64,000 nt of DNA, taken from Candidatus Kaistia colombiensis (GTDB taxonomy: Bacteria > Pseudomonadota > Alphaproteobacteria > Rhizobiales > Kaistiaceae). A program made the position numbers and the translations under genes. This document shows, in pieces, positions 1 to 8,112 of this stretch. The stretch spans positions 3,300,501 to 3,364,500 of the forward strand of contig CP119318.1 in the NCBI GenBank assembly GCA_029203105.1, written 5' to 3'. The stretch's first letter is position 1, and each line of letters starts with the position of its first letter. The notes under the pieces were generated by a model. That model did not search any database and was not told the DNA's origin. It saw nothing but the letters and a program-made list of their open reading frames with translations.

Positions 1-69
1 CTGGCGAGGCGTTCACGCGCCGCTGGGGCGAGGCATCGCCGCGTATCCCTGCCACGGGGACCGCTCAGC

Positions 70-681
70 TTACCCGGCTTCCGTCAGCCGTGCCACATAG
101 CGCGCCATCTGGTCGACTTCGAGATGCACCCGGTCGCCGACCTTGCGCGCGCCCCAGGTGGTGACGTCGGGGCTCAGCGTGTGCGGGATCAGCAGCACCG
201 AAAAGCGGTCGCCTTCGACCCAGTTGACGGTGAGCGAGGTGCCATCGAGCGCGACGGAGCCCTTGGTGGCGATGAAGCGCGCGAGGTTCGCCGGTGCCTC
301 GAAGACGAAGCGCGTCGTCTCGCCGAGCTCCTCGCGGCTGACGATGGTGGCGAGGCCGTCGACATGGCCCGAGACCATATGGCCGCCGAGCTCGTCGCCG
401 AGCTTCAGCGCCCGCTCGAGATTGATCGCATCGCCCGCCTGCCAGTTGCCGACTTCCGTCAGCGCCAGCGTTTCCGGGGCCGCCTCGACATCGAAGCGCG
501 TCCGGCCATTCGGCTGCGGGTCGATCGAGATCACGGTAAGGCAGACGCCGGCGCAGGCGATCGAGGCGCCGATCGCGATCGTCGCGCCGTCATAGCGGCT
601 GTCGATCGTGATCTTGTTGACGTCGTTGCGCCGCTCGACCGCCGAGACCCTGCCGACGTCGGTGATGATGCCCGTGAACAT
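70..681 (-). CDS. ribE: Riboflavin synthase, alpha subunit
   Basis: Catalyses the dismutation of two 6,7-dimethyl-8-ribityllumazine molecules to riboflavin, the last step of the pathway, in the cytoplasm. The 203-residue length is usual for the family. It begins MFTGIITDVGRV, the characteristic N-terminus, and shows the two homologous lumazine-binding barrel repeats (about residues 1-95 and 96-190), the second with GHVDGLATI and DGTSLTVN motifs. The start ATG lies 3 nt after the ribD stop, so the two are almost certainly co-transcribed. The 69 bases between its stop and the left edge hold no recognisable gene. Some databases call this gene ribC. Confidence 0.95.
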   Translation of the reverse strand: MFTGIITDVGRVSAVERRNDVNKITIDSRYDGATIAIGASIACAGVCLTVISIDPQPNGRTRFDVEAAPETLALTEVGNWQAGDAINLERALKLGDELGGHMVSGHVDGLATIVSREELGETTRFVFEAPANLARFIATKGSVALDGTSLTVNWVEGDRFSVLLIPHTLSPDVTTWGARKVGDRVHLEVDQMARYVARLTEAG

Positions 682-684
682 TGT

Positions 685-1824
685 TCAGACTGCCCTTTCG
701 TAGCGAACCATTCGGTCTTCGCCGAGACGCGCCTCCTCGACCCGGCGAAAGCGCGGACTGCGCTCGATCGCCGACAGCGCGCCGCCCGCAAGCGCGCGCA
801 CGCCATCCGGCCCGACCACGACCGGCGCGTGAAACAGAACCACTTCATCTAGCAGTCCGCGCCCGAGCAGCGAGGCGGCCACCTTCGCGCCGCCTTCCGC
901 CAGCAGGCGCGTGACGCCGCGCTCCGCCAACAGCCGCATCGCCGCCTCGATGTCGACGCCGCCGGAGCCGGTGCCGACCGGCAGGACCTCGACGCCGTGG
1001 GCGAGAAGCGCCTCGCGATGGGCGAGCGGCGCCTCCGAACCGCAGACGACCCAGAGCGCCGTGTCGGCGGCGCTCTTGACCAAGGATGATTTCGGCGACA
1101 ATCGCGCCTGGGTATCGAGCACGACGCGGATCGGTGAATGCGCCCTGAGGCCCGGAACCCGGACCGTCAGGCTCGGATCGTCGACGAGCGCTGTGCCGAT
1201 GCCGATCAGCGTCGCATCGGCCTCGATGCGCATGGTCTGCAGCCTGGCGAACGCCTCCCGGCCCGAGACCAGCATCCGCTCGCCCGCCACACGGCCGATC
1301 ATACCGTCGGCGGAGACCGCAAGCTTGAGCGTCACATGCGGCCGACCGGCCGAGAGAACGGAAATGGTGCCCGCATGCAGCCGTCGCGCCTCGTCGCCGA
1401 GCACACCGGTGGCAACGGCGATACCGGCATCGCGCAATTGCGCATGGCCACGACCGGCCAGCGCCGGATCGGGATTTTCAAGCGCGCTGACGACGCGAGA
1501 CACACCCGCCGCGATCAGCGCCTGGACGTCGGAGAGGCCGTCGACGGGGACCGGCGACGGTTCCAGCGTCGAATAGACCGTGCTGCCCCGGGCAAGTTCG
1601 CCCGCCATGGCGAGCGCGCCACGTTCGGCATGGGGTATACCGCCGGCCGCGGTGTTGCCGCGGCCGAGGATGACGGGTCCATCCGCCTCGAAAGCCACGA
1701 CAAGAGCGCCGACGGCGGGGGCCGGCGCCGTGGAGCCCAGAGTGCGACGACCGAAACGGAGCGCGACGGCCATCAGCCGGCGGTCCATCTCGGGATCGGC
1801 ATTGACCGTTCGCTCCGTCGCCAT
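685..1824 (-). CDS. ribD: RibD-type riboflavin protein with intact reductase and degenerate deaminase domain
   Basis: Normal RibD first deaminates the pyrimidine 2,5-diamino-6-ribosylamino-pyrimidinone phosphate and then reduces its ribosyl chain. Here the C-terminal reductase domain (about residues 150-375) looks intact: LKLAVSADGMIG, ADATLIGIGTALVDDP, AEGGAKVAASLL. The N-terminal deaminase domain (about 12-145) keeps the HAE motif (residues 65-67), but the PC-x-PPC segment that supplies two zinc cysteines reads EPSPVPVDGLSDV, and the usual NP-x-VG reads APAVG. No cysteine remains there, so the deaminase half is probably inactive (inference). I chose the ATG at 1824, preceded by a GGGGGTG ribosome site; a GTG at 1854 would add ten residues. 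It lies downstream of nrdR and a 23-bp hairpin, and upstream of ribE. Confidence 0.88.
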   Translation of the reverse strand: MATERTVNADPEMDRRLMAVALRFGRRTLGSTAPAPAVGALVVAFEADGPVILGRGNTAAGGIPHAERGALAMAGELARGSTVYSTLEPSPVPVDGLSDVQALIAAGVSRVVSALENPDPALAGRGHAQLRDAGIAVATGVLGDEARRLHAGTISVLSAGRPHVTLKLAVSADGMIGRVAGERMLVSGREAFARLQTMRIEADATLIGIGTALVDDPSLTVRVPGLRAHSPIRVVLDTQARLSPKSSLVKSAADTALWVVCGSEAPLAHREALLAHGVEVLPVGTGSGGVDIEAAMRLLAERGVTRLLAEGGAKVAASLLGRGLLDEVVLFHAPVVVGPDGVRALAGGALSAIERSPRFRRVEEARLGEDRMVRYERAV

Positions 1825-1926
1825 CCGACACCCCCGCAGATCCCTGAGCGACACCCGGCGCCTTGTCGCGGAGCCGGTCGCCGCCGCCGAAGCGGCGCAT
1901 CCCGGCCAGCCCCGGTTCCCGAAACC

Positions 1927-2037
1927 GAGCTAGAGTCGTTCCGTGTTTCATGGAAACACGGAACGACTCTAGCTCTTTGTTTGATCGCGTTTTCTTCACG
2001 CGAACCGGTATCCACTTCGCTCGAAACCGCTCTAGTC
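1927..2037. repeat. Rhizobiales-type dispersed palindromic element between nrdR and ribD
   Basis: About 111 bases fill most of the nrdR-ribD gap. The left part is a perfect 23-bp inverted repeat (1927-1949 with 1953-1975, 3-nt loop). The right part (about 1983-2037, read on the minus strand) contains CTAGAGCGGTTTCGAGCG, then GGTTCGCGTGAAGAAAACGC, and ends in another CTAG. The nrdR stop codon TAG overlaps its right edge. Related sequence lies inside a coding region at 45441-45530. Elements of this look are common between genes in Hyphomicrobiales (established in general; this copy identified by eye). The hairpin could also terminate or stabilise the nrdR transcript. Confidence 0.85.
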
Positions 2038-2511
2038 GCGTTCCCCGGCATCCGCCACGTCCTGGCCCGAAAGCTCGTCCAGCACCGTGGAGAAATCCTT
2101 GGCTTCGCGGAAATTGCGATAGACCGAGGCAAAGCGCACATAGGCGACGTCATCGAGGCCCTTCAGCGCCTCCATGACATAGACGCCGATCTGCTCGGCA
2201 TTGATCTCGCTCTCGCCGCTGCTTTCGAGCTGGCGCACGACACCGTTGATCATGCGCTCGACGCGTTCCGGATCGACCGGCCGCTTGCGCAGCGCCACCT
2301 GAACGGAGCGCATCAGCTTGTCACGATCGAAGGGAACGCGCCGGCCGCTCTTCTTCACGACGATCAGCTCACGCAGCTGAATCCGTTCGAAGGTCGTGAA
2401 CCGGCCGCCGCAATCCGCGCAGACCCGCCGTCGCCGGATGGACGTGTTGTCCTCCGACGGACGGGAGTCCTTCACCTGCGTGTCGTCGCTACCGCAATAG
2501 GGACAACGCAT
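2032..2511 (-). CDS. nrdR: Transcriptional repressor NrdR
   Basis: Zinc-ribbon/ATP-cone regulator that represses ribonucleotide reductase genes. The 159-residue protein starts MRCPYCGSDDTQVKDSR and has a second CxxC at CADC (about residues 31-34), giving the four-cysteine zinc ribbon. The ATP-cone follows (about 47-137), with VVKKSGRRVPFDRDKL at its start. Length is normal. A GGGGGA ribosome site precedes the ATG. It sits between glyA and ribD, the usual Hyphomicrobiales order. Its stop codon overlaps the edge of the palindromic element, so the C-terminal residues may have been set by insertion of that element. Confidence 0.95.
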   Translation of the reverse strand: MRCPYCGSDDTQVKDSRPSEDNTSIRRRRVCADCGGRFTTFERIQLRELIVVKKSGRRVPFDRDKLMRSVQVALRKRPVDPERVERMINGVVRQLESSGESEINAEQIGVYVMEALKGLDDVAYVRFASVYRNFREAKDFSTVLDELSGQDVADAGERD

Positions 2512-2523
2512 GGATTTCCCCCA

Positions 2524-3831
2524 TCACGAATAGATCGGGAAGCGCGCGGTCAGAGCATGCACGCGCTCCTTGACCGATGCTTCCACGAGCGGGGCGGAAC
2601 CGTCTTCCGACTGCGACACGGCGCCAAGAACCTCGGCGATCAGTCGCCGACCTCCTGGAACTCCGCGACGCCGAAGCCGCGCGTGGTGGCCGCCGGGGTG
2701 CCGAGACGGATGCCCGAGGTGACGAACGGCTTCTCCGGGTCGAAGGGGATGCCGTTCTTGTTGCAGGTCAGGCCGGCGCGAACGAGCGCCTTCTCGCGAC
2801 ACGTTGCCCTTGACCTGCTTCGGACGCAGATCGACCAGCATCAGGTGGTTGTCGGTGCCGCCCGAGACGATGTCGAAGCCGCTGCCCTTCAGCGTTTCCG
2901 CCAGCGCCTTGAGCGTTGTCGACGACGTTGTTGCGCGTAGAGCTTGAACTCCGGACGCAGCGCTTCGGCGAACGCGACGGCCTTGGCGGCGATGACATGC
3001 ATCAGCGGGCCGCCCTGCAGGCCCGGGAAGATCGCCGAATTGATCTTCTTCGCGATCGCCTCGTCATTGGTCAGGATCATGCCGCCGCGCGGGCCGCGCA
3101 GCGACTTGTGCGTGGTGGTGGTGACGACATGGGCATGCGGCAGCGGCGACGGGTGCGCGCCACCGGCGACGAGACCGGCGAAATGCGCCATGTCGACCAT
3201 CAGATAGGCGCCGACCTGTCGGCGATCTCGCGGAAGCGCTTGAAGTCCCAGATGCGCGGAATAGGCCGTGCCGCCGGCGACGATCAGCTTCGGCTTGGTC
3301 TCTTCGGCATGGCGCTGCATCGCGTCATAGTCGAGCATCTGGTCCTCGCGCGCACGCCGTAGGGCGCCGACTTGAACCACTTGCCGGACATGTTGACCGG
3401 CGAGCCATGGGTCAGATGACCGCCGGCGGCCAGGTCGAGGCCCATGAAGGTATCGCCCGGCTGCAGCAGCGCCAGGAACACGGCCTGGTTCATCTGGCTG
3501 CCGGAATTCGGCTGGACATTGGCGAAGCTGCAGCCGAACAGCTTCTTGGCGCGCTCGATCGCCAGCGTCTCGGCGATGTCGACGAACTCGCAGCCGCCGT
3601 AGTAGCGCTGGCCCGGATAACCCTCGGCATATTTGTTGGTCATCACCGAGCCCTGCGCCTCGAGCACGGCGCGGCGAGACGATGTTCTCCGAGGCAATCA
3701 GCTCGATCTCGTGCGCTGGCGACCGAGTTCCTTGCCGATCGCGCGGCGATTTCCGGATCGGCCTGGGCAAGCGTCCGGTTGAAGAAGGCGGAGGTCGAGG
3801 AAAGGCTGTCAGCACGATCCGTCAGAGACAT
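2524..3831 (-). pseudogene. glyA: Serine hydroxymethyltransferase glyA, interrupted by about ten one-base indels
   Basis: SHMT converts serine and tetrahydrofolate to glycine and methylene-tetrahydrofolate. The start (MSLTDRADSLSSTSAFFNRT) and end (ALTARFPIYS) are clear, and the span is 1308 bases, correct for a 435-residue SHMT. Well-conserved SHMT segments appear in changing frames: IELIASENIVS, YAEGYPGQRYYGG, the PLP-lysine region TTTTHKSLRGPRGG, LTCNKNGIPFDPEK. By eye, deletions lie near 3741, 3705, 3350, 3218 and 2648, and insertions near 3675, 3240, 2932, 2912 and 2805, so the net change is zero. Segments show no other decay. Localised sequence error is the likeliest cause; a very recent pseudogene is the alternative. 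Confidence 0.85.
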
Positions 3832-3923
3832 GGGGCGATCCATCCTGTTGGCGGAACCGGAATCGCGCCAATGACAACGCGGCCGGAACCCGGGCGGCGT
3901 ACCATATGTAGGGGTAGACGCCA

Positions 3924-3948
3924 AGAAAAAGGGCCTCATCGGCCCTTC
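3924..3948 (-). terminator. Rho-independent terminator after the L,D-transpeptidase gene
   Basis: On the minus strand AAGGGCC pairs with GGCCCTT across a short loop and is followed by TTTTTCTT. It lies about 65 bases downstream of the transpeptidase stop and ahead of glyA on the same strand. A second inverted repeat (TGTCGTTCCG with CGGAACGACA, about 3958-3989) lies between and may add a hairpin. Confidence 0.75.
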
Positions 3949-4011
3949 AATTAACGGGTGTCGTTCCGAGCTTTTGGCGCGGAACGACAGGTTTCAGGGC
4001 CTGCCAGCGAC

Positions 4012-5304
4012 CTATTGTAGCGCCAACTGGCCGATGCCGTCGCGATTATAGATGTCGTCGCGGAAATGGGTGACGCCGTCGGCCATGGCCCAGGCGCTGA
4101 TATATTGCAGGTAGAGCGGGACTTCCGGCTTCGGATTGACGTTGACCTGCTCGCCCGATTTGAAGATCTGGTCGATGCGCGCGCGCGGAAACTCCGGCGT
4201 GTCGCGCAGCAGCCAGCCGATCACCTGGCGGACGTTCTGCACGCGGATGCAGCCCGACGAATCGAAGCGCTGTTCGCGACCGAAGATGTCCTTCTGCGGC
4301 GTGTCGTGCATGTAGACCTGCTCGTCATTGTGGAACGAGATGCGCACGCTGCCGAGCGAGTTGAAGTCGCCCGGGTCCTGCCGGAACATGTAGCCCTTGG
4401 TCGCCTGGTCGGTATGCCAGTCGATCGAGGTCGGGGGCACTTCGACACCGGCCGAATCGTAGATGCGGATGTGCTTCTTGGTCAGGTAGTCCGGCGACTT
4501 CTGCATCAGCGGGATCAGGTCCTTGCGGATGATCGAAGCCGGCACCGTCCAGTTCGGATTGAAGCTGACGCGGTAGATCTTGGTGGCGAGGACCGGCGTC
4601 GGCCGATCGACCTTGCCGACGACCGCGGTATGACGCGAGATGACGCGCCCGCCTTCAACCACCTCGATCGCCGCGGCCGGAATGTTGATCATGACATAGC
4701 GATCGCCGAGGAAGCCCGACATCGAGCGCAGGCGGACCAGATTGGTCTGCAACTGGCCCAGGCGAACATCCGCCGGTACGTTCATCATGTTGATGGTCGA
4801 CTGACCGGCGACGCCATCGGCCGGCAGGCCATGGCGCGCCTGGAAGCGACGGAGACCGGCATCGACGTAGGAATCGAAGGTCTGCGAATTGCCGGCGCCA
4901 GGCGCGAGATCGCCGGAAACGGTCAGACGCTGGCGCAGGATGACGACGTTGGGGTCGCGCAGGCCGAGGCTGAGCTTCTTGTCGGCCGGAACCATCGGCC
5001 AGCCACCGCGGGCGACGATGTCGGTATAGTTCTGGATCGCGTACTCGACAGCCTGGGCGGTGTCGGGCGACAGGATCGGCGCCGAAGTGCGCACGGAGGC
5101 GGCACCGTTCGACGCGGCGTCGAAGCCATCCGACCAGTCACCGCCGCCGCTCTGCAGCACCTGGTTGATCGGGTCGGCGCCTTGCGCGAACGCCGCGATC
5201 GGCATTGCGACCGAGGCCGCCAGCGCGCCGGCCATGGTGCGCAGCGCGCCGCGGCGCGACATCGCGGTGGCCGGGAGGAGATTGGTGTTCTTTGATCCGC
5301 TCAT
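4012..5304 (-). CDS. L,D-transpeptidase with peptidoglycan-binding domain, secreted
   Basis: Makes 3-3 cross-links in peptidoglycan, or related links, in the periplasm. Residues 1-40 form a signal sequence with a twin-arginine-like start (SRRGALRTMAG) and cleavage likely after AFA. A peptidoglycan-binding repeat lies near residues 150-185 (AGLRRFQARHGLPADGV). The catalytic YkuD domain (about 210-390) ends in HDTPQKDIFG and the S-G-C-x-R motif (SSGCIRV), whose cysteine is the nucleophile. The ATG at 5304 directly precedes the signal region; an upstream in-frame extension looks non-coding. It sits next to an LdtR-type regulator, as ldtP does beside ldtR in Liberibacter, so regulation by that protein is likely. 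Confidence 0.9.
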   Translation of the reverse strand: MSGSKNTNLLPATAMSRRGALRTMAGALAASVAMPIAAFAQGADPINQVLQSGGGDWSDGFDAASNGAASVRTSAPILSPDTAQAVEYAIQNYTDIVARGGWPMVPADKKLSLGLRDPNVVILRQRLTVSGDLAPGAGNSQTFDSYVDAGLRRFQARHGLPADGVAGQSTINMMNVPADVRLGQLQTNLVRLRSMSGFLGDRYVMINIPAAAIEVVEGGRVISRHTAVVGKVDRPTPVLATKIYRVSFNPNWTVPASIIRKDLIPLMQKSPDYLTKKHIRIYDSAGVEVPPTSIDWHTDQATKGYMFRQDPGDFNSLGSVRISFHNDEQVYMHDTPQKDIFGREQRFDSSGCIRVQNVRQVIGWLLRDTPEFPRARIDQIFKSGEQVNVNPKPEVPLYLQYISAWAMADGVTHFRDDIYNRDGIGQLALQ

Positions 5305-5651
5305 GTCGATACTTCTGCAAGCTCGCTTATGGAGGGAGCCCGCGAAGTCATCGCCCGCCCCCGATCTTCGACTGCGGCTAGCACACGCCGCGAACCTTGA
5401 AAACACGCTCGGCACCTGACCGACACCGCGGCCACGGCCAAACAGGCAGTACCGCGCCGCTCGTCTCCATACAGGCGATCCGACGCGCGCGACACGGCTC
5501 AATCGGCATGTCCTTGGCTTTCATGCCAGTATGGCGCTTTCATGTCACATGCGTCGCCCGGCCAGATTGCATCGCCCCCTTCGCGGAGCCCAGAACATGC
5601 AAAAACCCCGGCAGGGGCGGCCGGGGTTTTTGGAAGGTCAGGCGTCCGGTT
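5305..5651. other. Intergenic region between ldtR and the L,D-transpeptidase gene
   Basis: No gene is visible. It holds the ldtR terminator (5601-5631) and the upstream region of the L,D-transpeptidase gene, so its promoter and any LdtR site should be here. I could not pick out a convincing -35/-10 pair by eye. Confidence 0.5.
5601..5631 (-). terminator. Strong terminator downstream of ldtR
   Basis: A perfect 11-bp inverted repeat, AAAAACCCCGG (5601-5611) with CCGGGGTTTTT (5621-5631), gives a GC-rich stem with a T-run on either strand. It is 20 bases after the ldtR stop, and separates ldtR from the transpeptidase gene, so that gene needs its own promoter. Confidence 0.85.
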
Positions 5652-6164
5652 TCAGAGGCGGTACAGGATCTGGTCGGTCCAGAAACGCTCGAGGCGCTGC
5701 AGCGAGCGGTTCAGCTGCTGGAAATCGTCGACCGCGATGCCGCCGACCTGCTCGATCGACTTCATGTGGCGCTCGTAGACGCCGGCAACGATCGAGGCGA
5801 CTTCCCGACCCGCTTCGGTCAGGCTGACGCGGACCGAGCGGCGGTCCATCCGCGAGCGCTGGTGATGGATATAGCCCATCTCGACCAGCTTCTTGAGATT
5901 GTAGGAAACGTTGGAGCCGAGATAGTAGCCGCGGGTGCGCAGCTCGCCGGCGGTCAGCTCGGCGTCGCCGATGTTGAACAGGAGCAGCGCCTGGGTGCTG
6001 TTGATGTCGGAGCGACCCTCGCGGTCGAACTCGTCCTTGACGACATCGAGCAGGCGGCGATGCAGACGCTCGACGAGCGTCACAGCCTCCATGTAAAGCG
6101 GCTTGAGTTCCGAAGTAGACTGGGGCTTAGCGACTGTTTCGACTGCCCGCATTGCACTGATCAT
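5652..6164 (-). CDS. ldtR: MarR-family regulator, LdtR type
   Basis: Winged-helix repressor/activator of the MarR family. LdtR of Liberibacter and Sinorhizobium controls an adjacent L,D-transpeptidase gene and osmotic tolerance; the same neighbour is present here. The 170-residue protein has the winged-helix DNA-binding region at about residues 50-125, including the recognition helix segment GSNVSYNLKKLVEMGYI and the wing RSRMDRRSVRVSL, flanked by dimerisation helices. I chose the ATG at 6164 because AGAGGCAG lies about 8 bases upstream; a TTG at 6191 would add nine residues. The symbol rests on family similarity plus context. Confidence 0.85.
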   Translation of the reverse strand: MISAMRAVETVAKPQSTSELKPLYMEAVTLVERLHRRLLDVVKDEFDREGRSDINSTQALLLFNIGDAELTAGELRTRGYYLGSNVSYNLKKLVEMGYIHHQRSRMDRRSVRVSLTEAGREVASIVAGVYERHMKSIEQVGGIAVDDFQQLNRSLQRLERFWTDQILYRL

Positions 6165-6354
6165 CTCGTCTGCCTCTTGGTTCCGCGGCAAGTATTCTTC
6201 TCACCTCATGACAACGGAACTTATAGGCGGCATTTGAAAATCATCTTAAAGATCAGGCTTAACGCCCGCTTACCCGGAGGGTTGGCATTCGAAACGAATT
6301 TTATCGTTAAAAACTTGCTATGCGGCCGACGTGAACCGGCGGCGCGCCTCGCTT

Positions 6355-6777
6355 TCAGCCTGCCGCCGCTTCGTGGCGGCGGCTCATGACCAGCAGGCCG
6401 ACAAAGACCAGCAGCGCGATCACGTGGAAAGTGACAACGAGAAAGTTGAAGCCGAAGGTGTCGGCGAACACCGTGTGCATCGCGATTTCGAACAGCGCGG
6501 CATAGATCCAGATCACATTGCCCCAGGCGACCCGCATCCAGAGGCCGACGGCGGCGACCAGATCGACCACGGCCAGATTGATGGTGACGAACCGCCACTG
6601 GGTCGACATCGTCTCGAAGCTCCAGCCGTCATCCTGGAACACGCCGGCGATATAGAGCCACTGCCGCAGCCCGAGCAGCAGCAGGATAGCCGCCACGCCG
6701 CGAAGATAGACGTTCAGCGCCAGATCGTACGGGTTGTCCGGTTCGCTCGGGAGCTGGGTGACTTCATTGTCCATCAT
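6355..6777 (-). CDS. Small four-helix membrane protein, DUF6163-like
   Basis: 140 residues with four predicted membrane segments (about 22-45, 63-82, 87-105, 112-132). No catalytic motif is visible. It resembles a Rhizobiales-restricted membrane family (DUF6163, from memory). Its ATG overlaps the stop of the upstream hydroxyisobutyryl-CoA hydrolase gene (ATGA), so it is translationally coupled to that gene, but nothing else suggests a shared pathway. Function unknown. Confidence 0.75.
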   Translation of the reverse strand: MMDNEVTQLPSEPDNPYDLALNVYLRGVAAILLLLGLRQWLYIAGVFQDDGWSFETMSTQWRFVTINLAVVDLVAAVGLWMRVAWGNVIWIYAALFEIAMHTVFADTFGFNFLVVTFHVIALLVFVGLLVMSRRHEAAAG

Positions 6778-7814
6778 GGCAGCGGAATGTCTCCGTCGAG
6801 GGGAACCTCGAAGTGCCCTTCGATCGCGCCCGGGTCAACAGCGTCCAGTGCGGCAGGGTTCCAGCGCGGCGACTGATCCTTGTCGACCAGGGCGGCGCGA
6901 ACCCCTTCGTAGAAATCGTGACCGTCGAGGATCGCGTTGGCGATCCGCCAATCCAGCCGGATGCAGTCGTCGAAATCAAGCTCGCGCGCGGCGCGGATCT
7001 GCCGCAGGGCGATCCGCAGGCTGGTCGGCGATTTGCTTCGGATCGCGGCAGCCGTCAGCGCGCCCCACTCGGCCTGCGGCCCCTCCAGCGCGTCAAGACG
7101 CGCCAGGATCGATTCGACCGATCCGGTGGCGAAGATGGCCTCGATCGCGGTGTCGAGCGGACCAAGCGTCTCCGCCGGGGCGGTCTCCGCAAAGCAAGCG
7201 AGCGCCGCGTCGATGTCCGCCGCCTCGGCCAGCCGCGCGACAATCGCGTCAAAGGCGGAGGCCGGCGCGGCGTGGGTGGCAATGCCCGCATGCAGCGCGT
7301 CGCCACGCGCCAGCCGCATCGCTGCCAGGCCGCAATAGAGGCCGATCTGGTTTGGCATGCGCGACAGGAAGAAACTGGATCCGACATCCGGGAAGAAGCC
7401 GATGCCGGTTTCGGGCATCGAGAAGATGGCCTTTTCACCGAAAATCCGGTGCGATCCGTGCACGGCTATGCCGGCGCCGCCGCCCATGACAAAGCCGTCG
7501 ACAAGCGCAACATAGGGCTTCGGAAAGGCCTTGATCGCTGCATTCAGCCGGTATTCGTCCCGAAAGAAGACTTTCTGGGCCGGCGATCCCTGCCCTGCCT
7601 CGTAGACGGCGCGAATGTCGCCACCGGCGCAGAAGGCACGGCCGTTCGCCCGCACGATCACGAGGCGGATGCTCGGATCGACCTTCCAGCCGTCGAGCGC
7701 GTCGGCAAGCGCGGCCACCATGCCGCGCGACAGCGCGTTCAGCGCCGCGGGCCGGTTCAGGGTGACGAGGCCGGCATGCCCCAGGCGTTCGAAAAGGATC
7801 TCGGGCTCAGCCAT
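6774..7814 (-). CDS. 3-hydroxyisobutyryl-CoA hydrolase / enoyl-CoA hydratase family
   Basis: Crotonase-fold enzyme of 346 residues. The length and motifs fit 3-hydroxyisobutyryl-CoA hydrolase of valine breakdown better than a 260-residue enoyl-CoA hydratase. Visible motifs: FCAGGDIRAVYE (about residues 59-70), oxyanion-hole segment VMGGGAGI, and MPETGIGFFPDVG, the typical HIBCH signature with the catalytic Glu. The C-terminus ends in the usual WNPAALDAV region. The ATG at 7814 follows GGAGG; an upstream in-frame extension is arginine-rich and non-coding in look. The stop overlaps the next gene's start. Substrate assignment is by family only. Confidence 0.88.
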   Translation of the reverse strand: MAEPEILFERLGHAGLVTLNRPAALNALSRGMVAALADALDGWKVDPSIRLVIVRANGRAFCAGGDIRAVYEAGQGSPAQKVFFRDEYRLNAAIKAFPKPYVALVDGFVMGGGAGIAVHGSHRIFGEKAIFSMPETGIGFFPDVGSSFFLSRMPNQIGLYCGLAAMRLARGDALHAGIATHAAPASAFDAIVARLAEAADIDAALACFAETAPAETLGPLDTAIEAIFATGSVESILARLDALEGPQAEWGALTAAAIRSKSPTSLRIALRQIRAARELDFDDCIRLDWRIANAILDGHDFYEGVRAALVDKDQSPRWNPAALDAVDPGAIEGHFEVPLDGDIPLP

Positions 7815-8112
7815 CTTGCCTCCTGCGCGAAGGCGTCGATGGTAGGCGGGGCATATCGCGGGGCAAGGGCGCTTCGGCCGCCGTCCCCACCTCATTCGGG
7901 TCGGACTGCGATTTGCGCGACGACGCAGCGATCGCCTCATCTCTTCACTGGCGAGAACCCGCAGCGTTCTGTATGATCACCTCCATGTCGAGATGAATAT
8001 TGCGAAGCTTTGCTCTGGAGCGGGACCCAACGGTTCGGCTGGCCAGCCCTTTTGTTATGTCCAAACGGATAAGATGGTACCCTTTTCAATGATTGCCGCG
8101 CGCTAACGACAC

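Noticed and set aside
1138..2940. Very long plus-strand frame of 600 codons antisense to ribD, nrdR and glyA
   Set aside because: A shadow frame typical of high-GC DNA; the opposite strand carries recognisable enzymes and the plus-strand translation is Arg/His-rich without domains.
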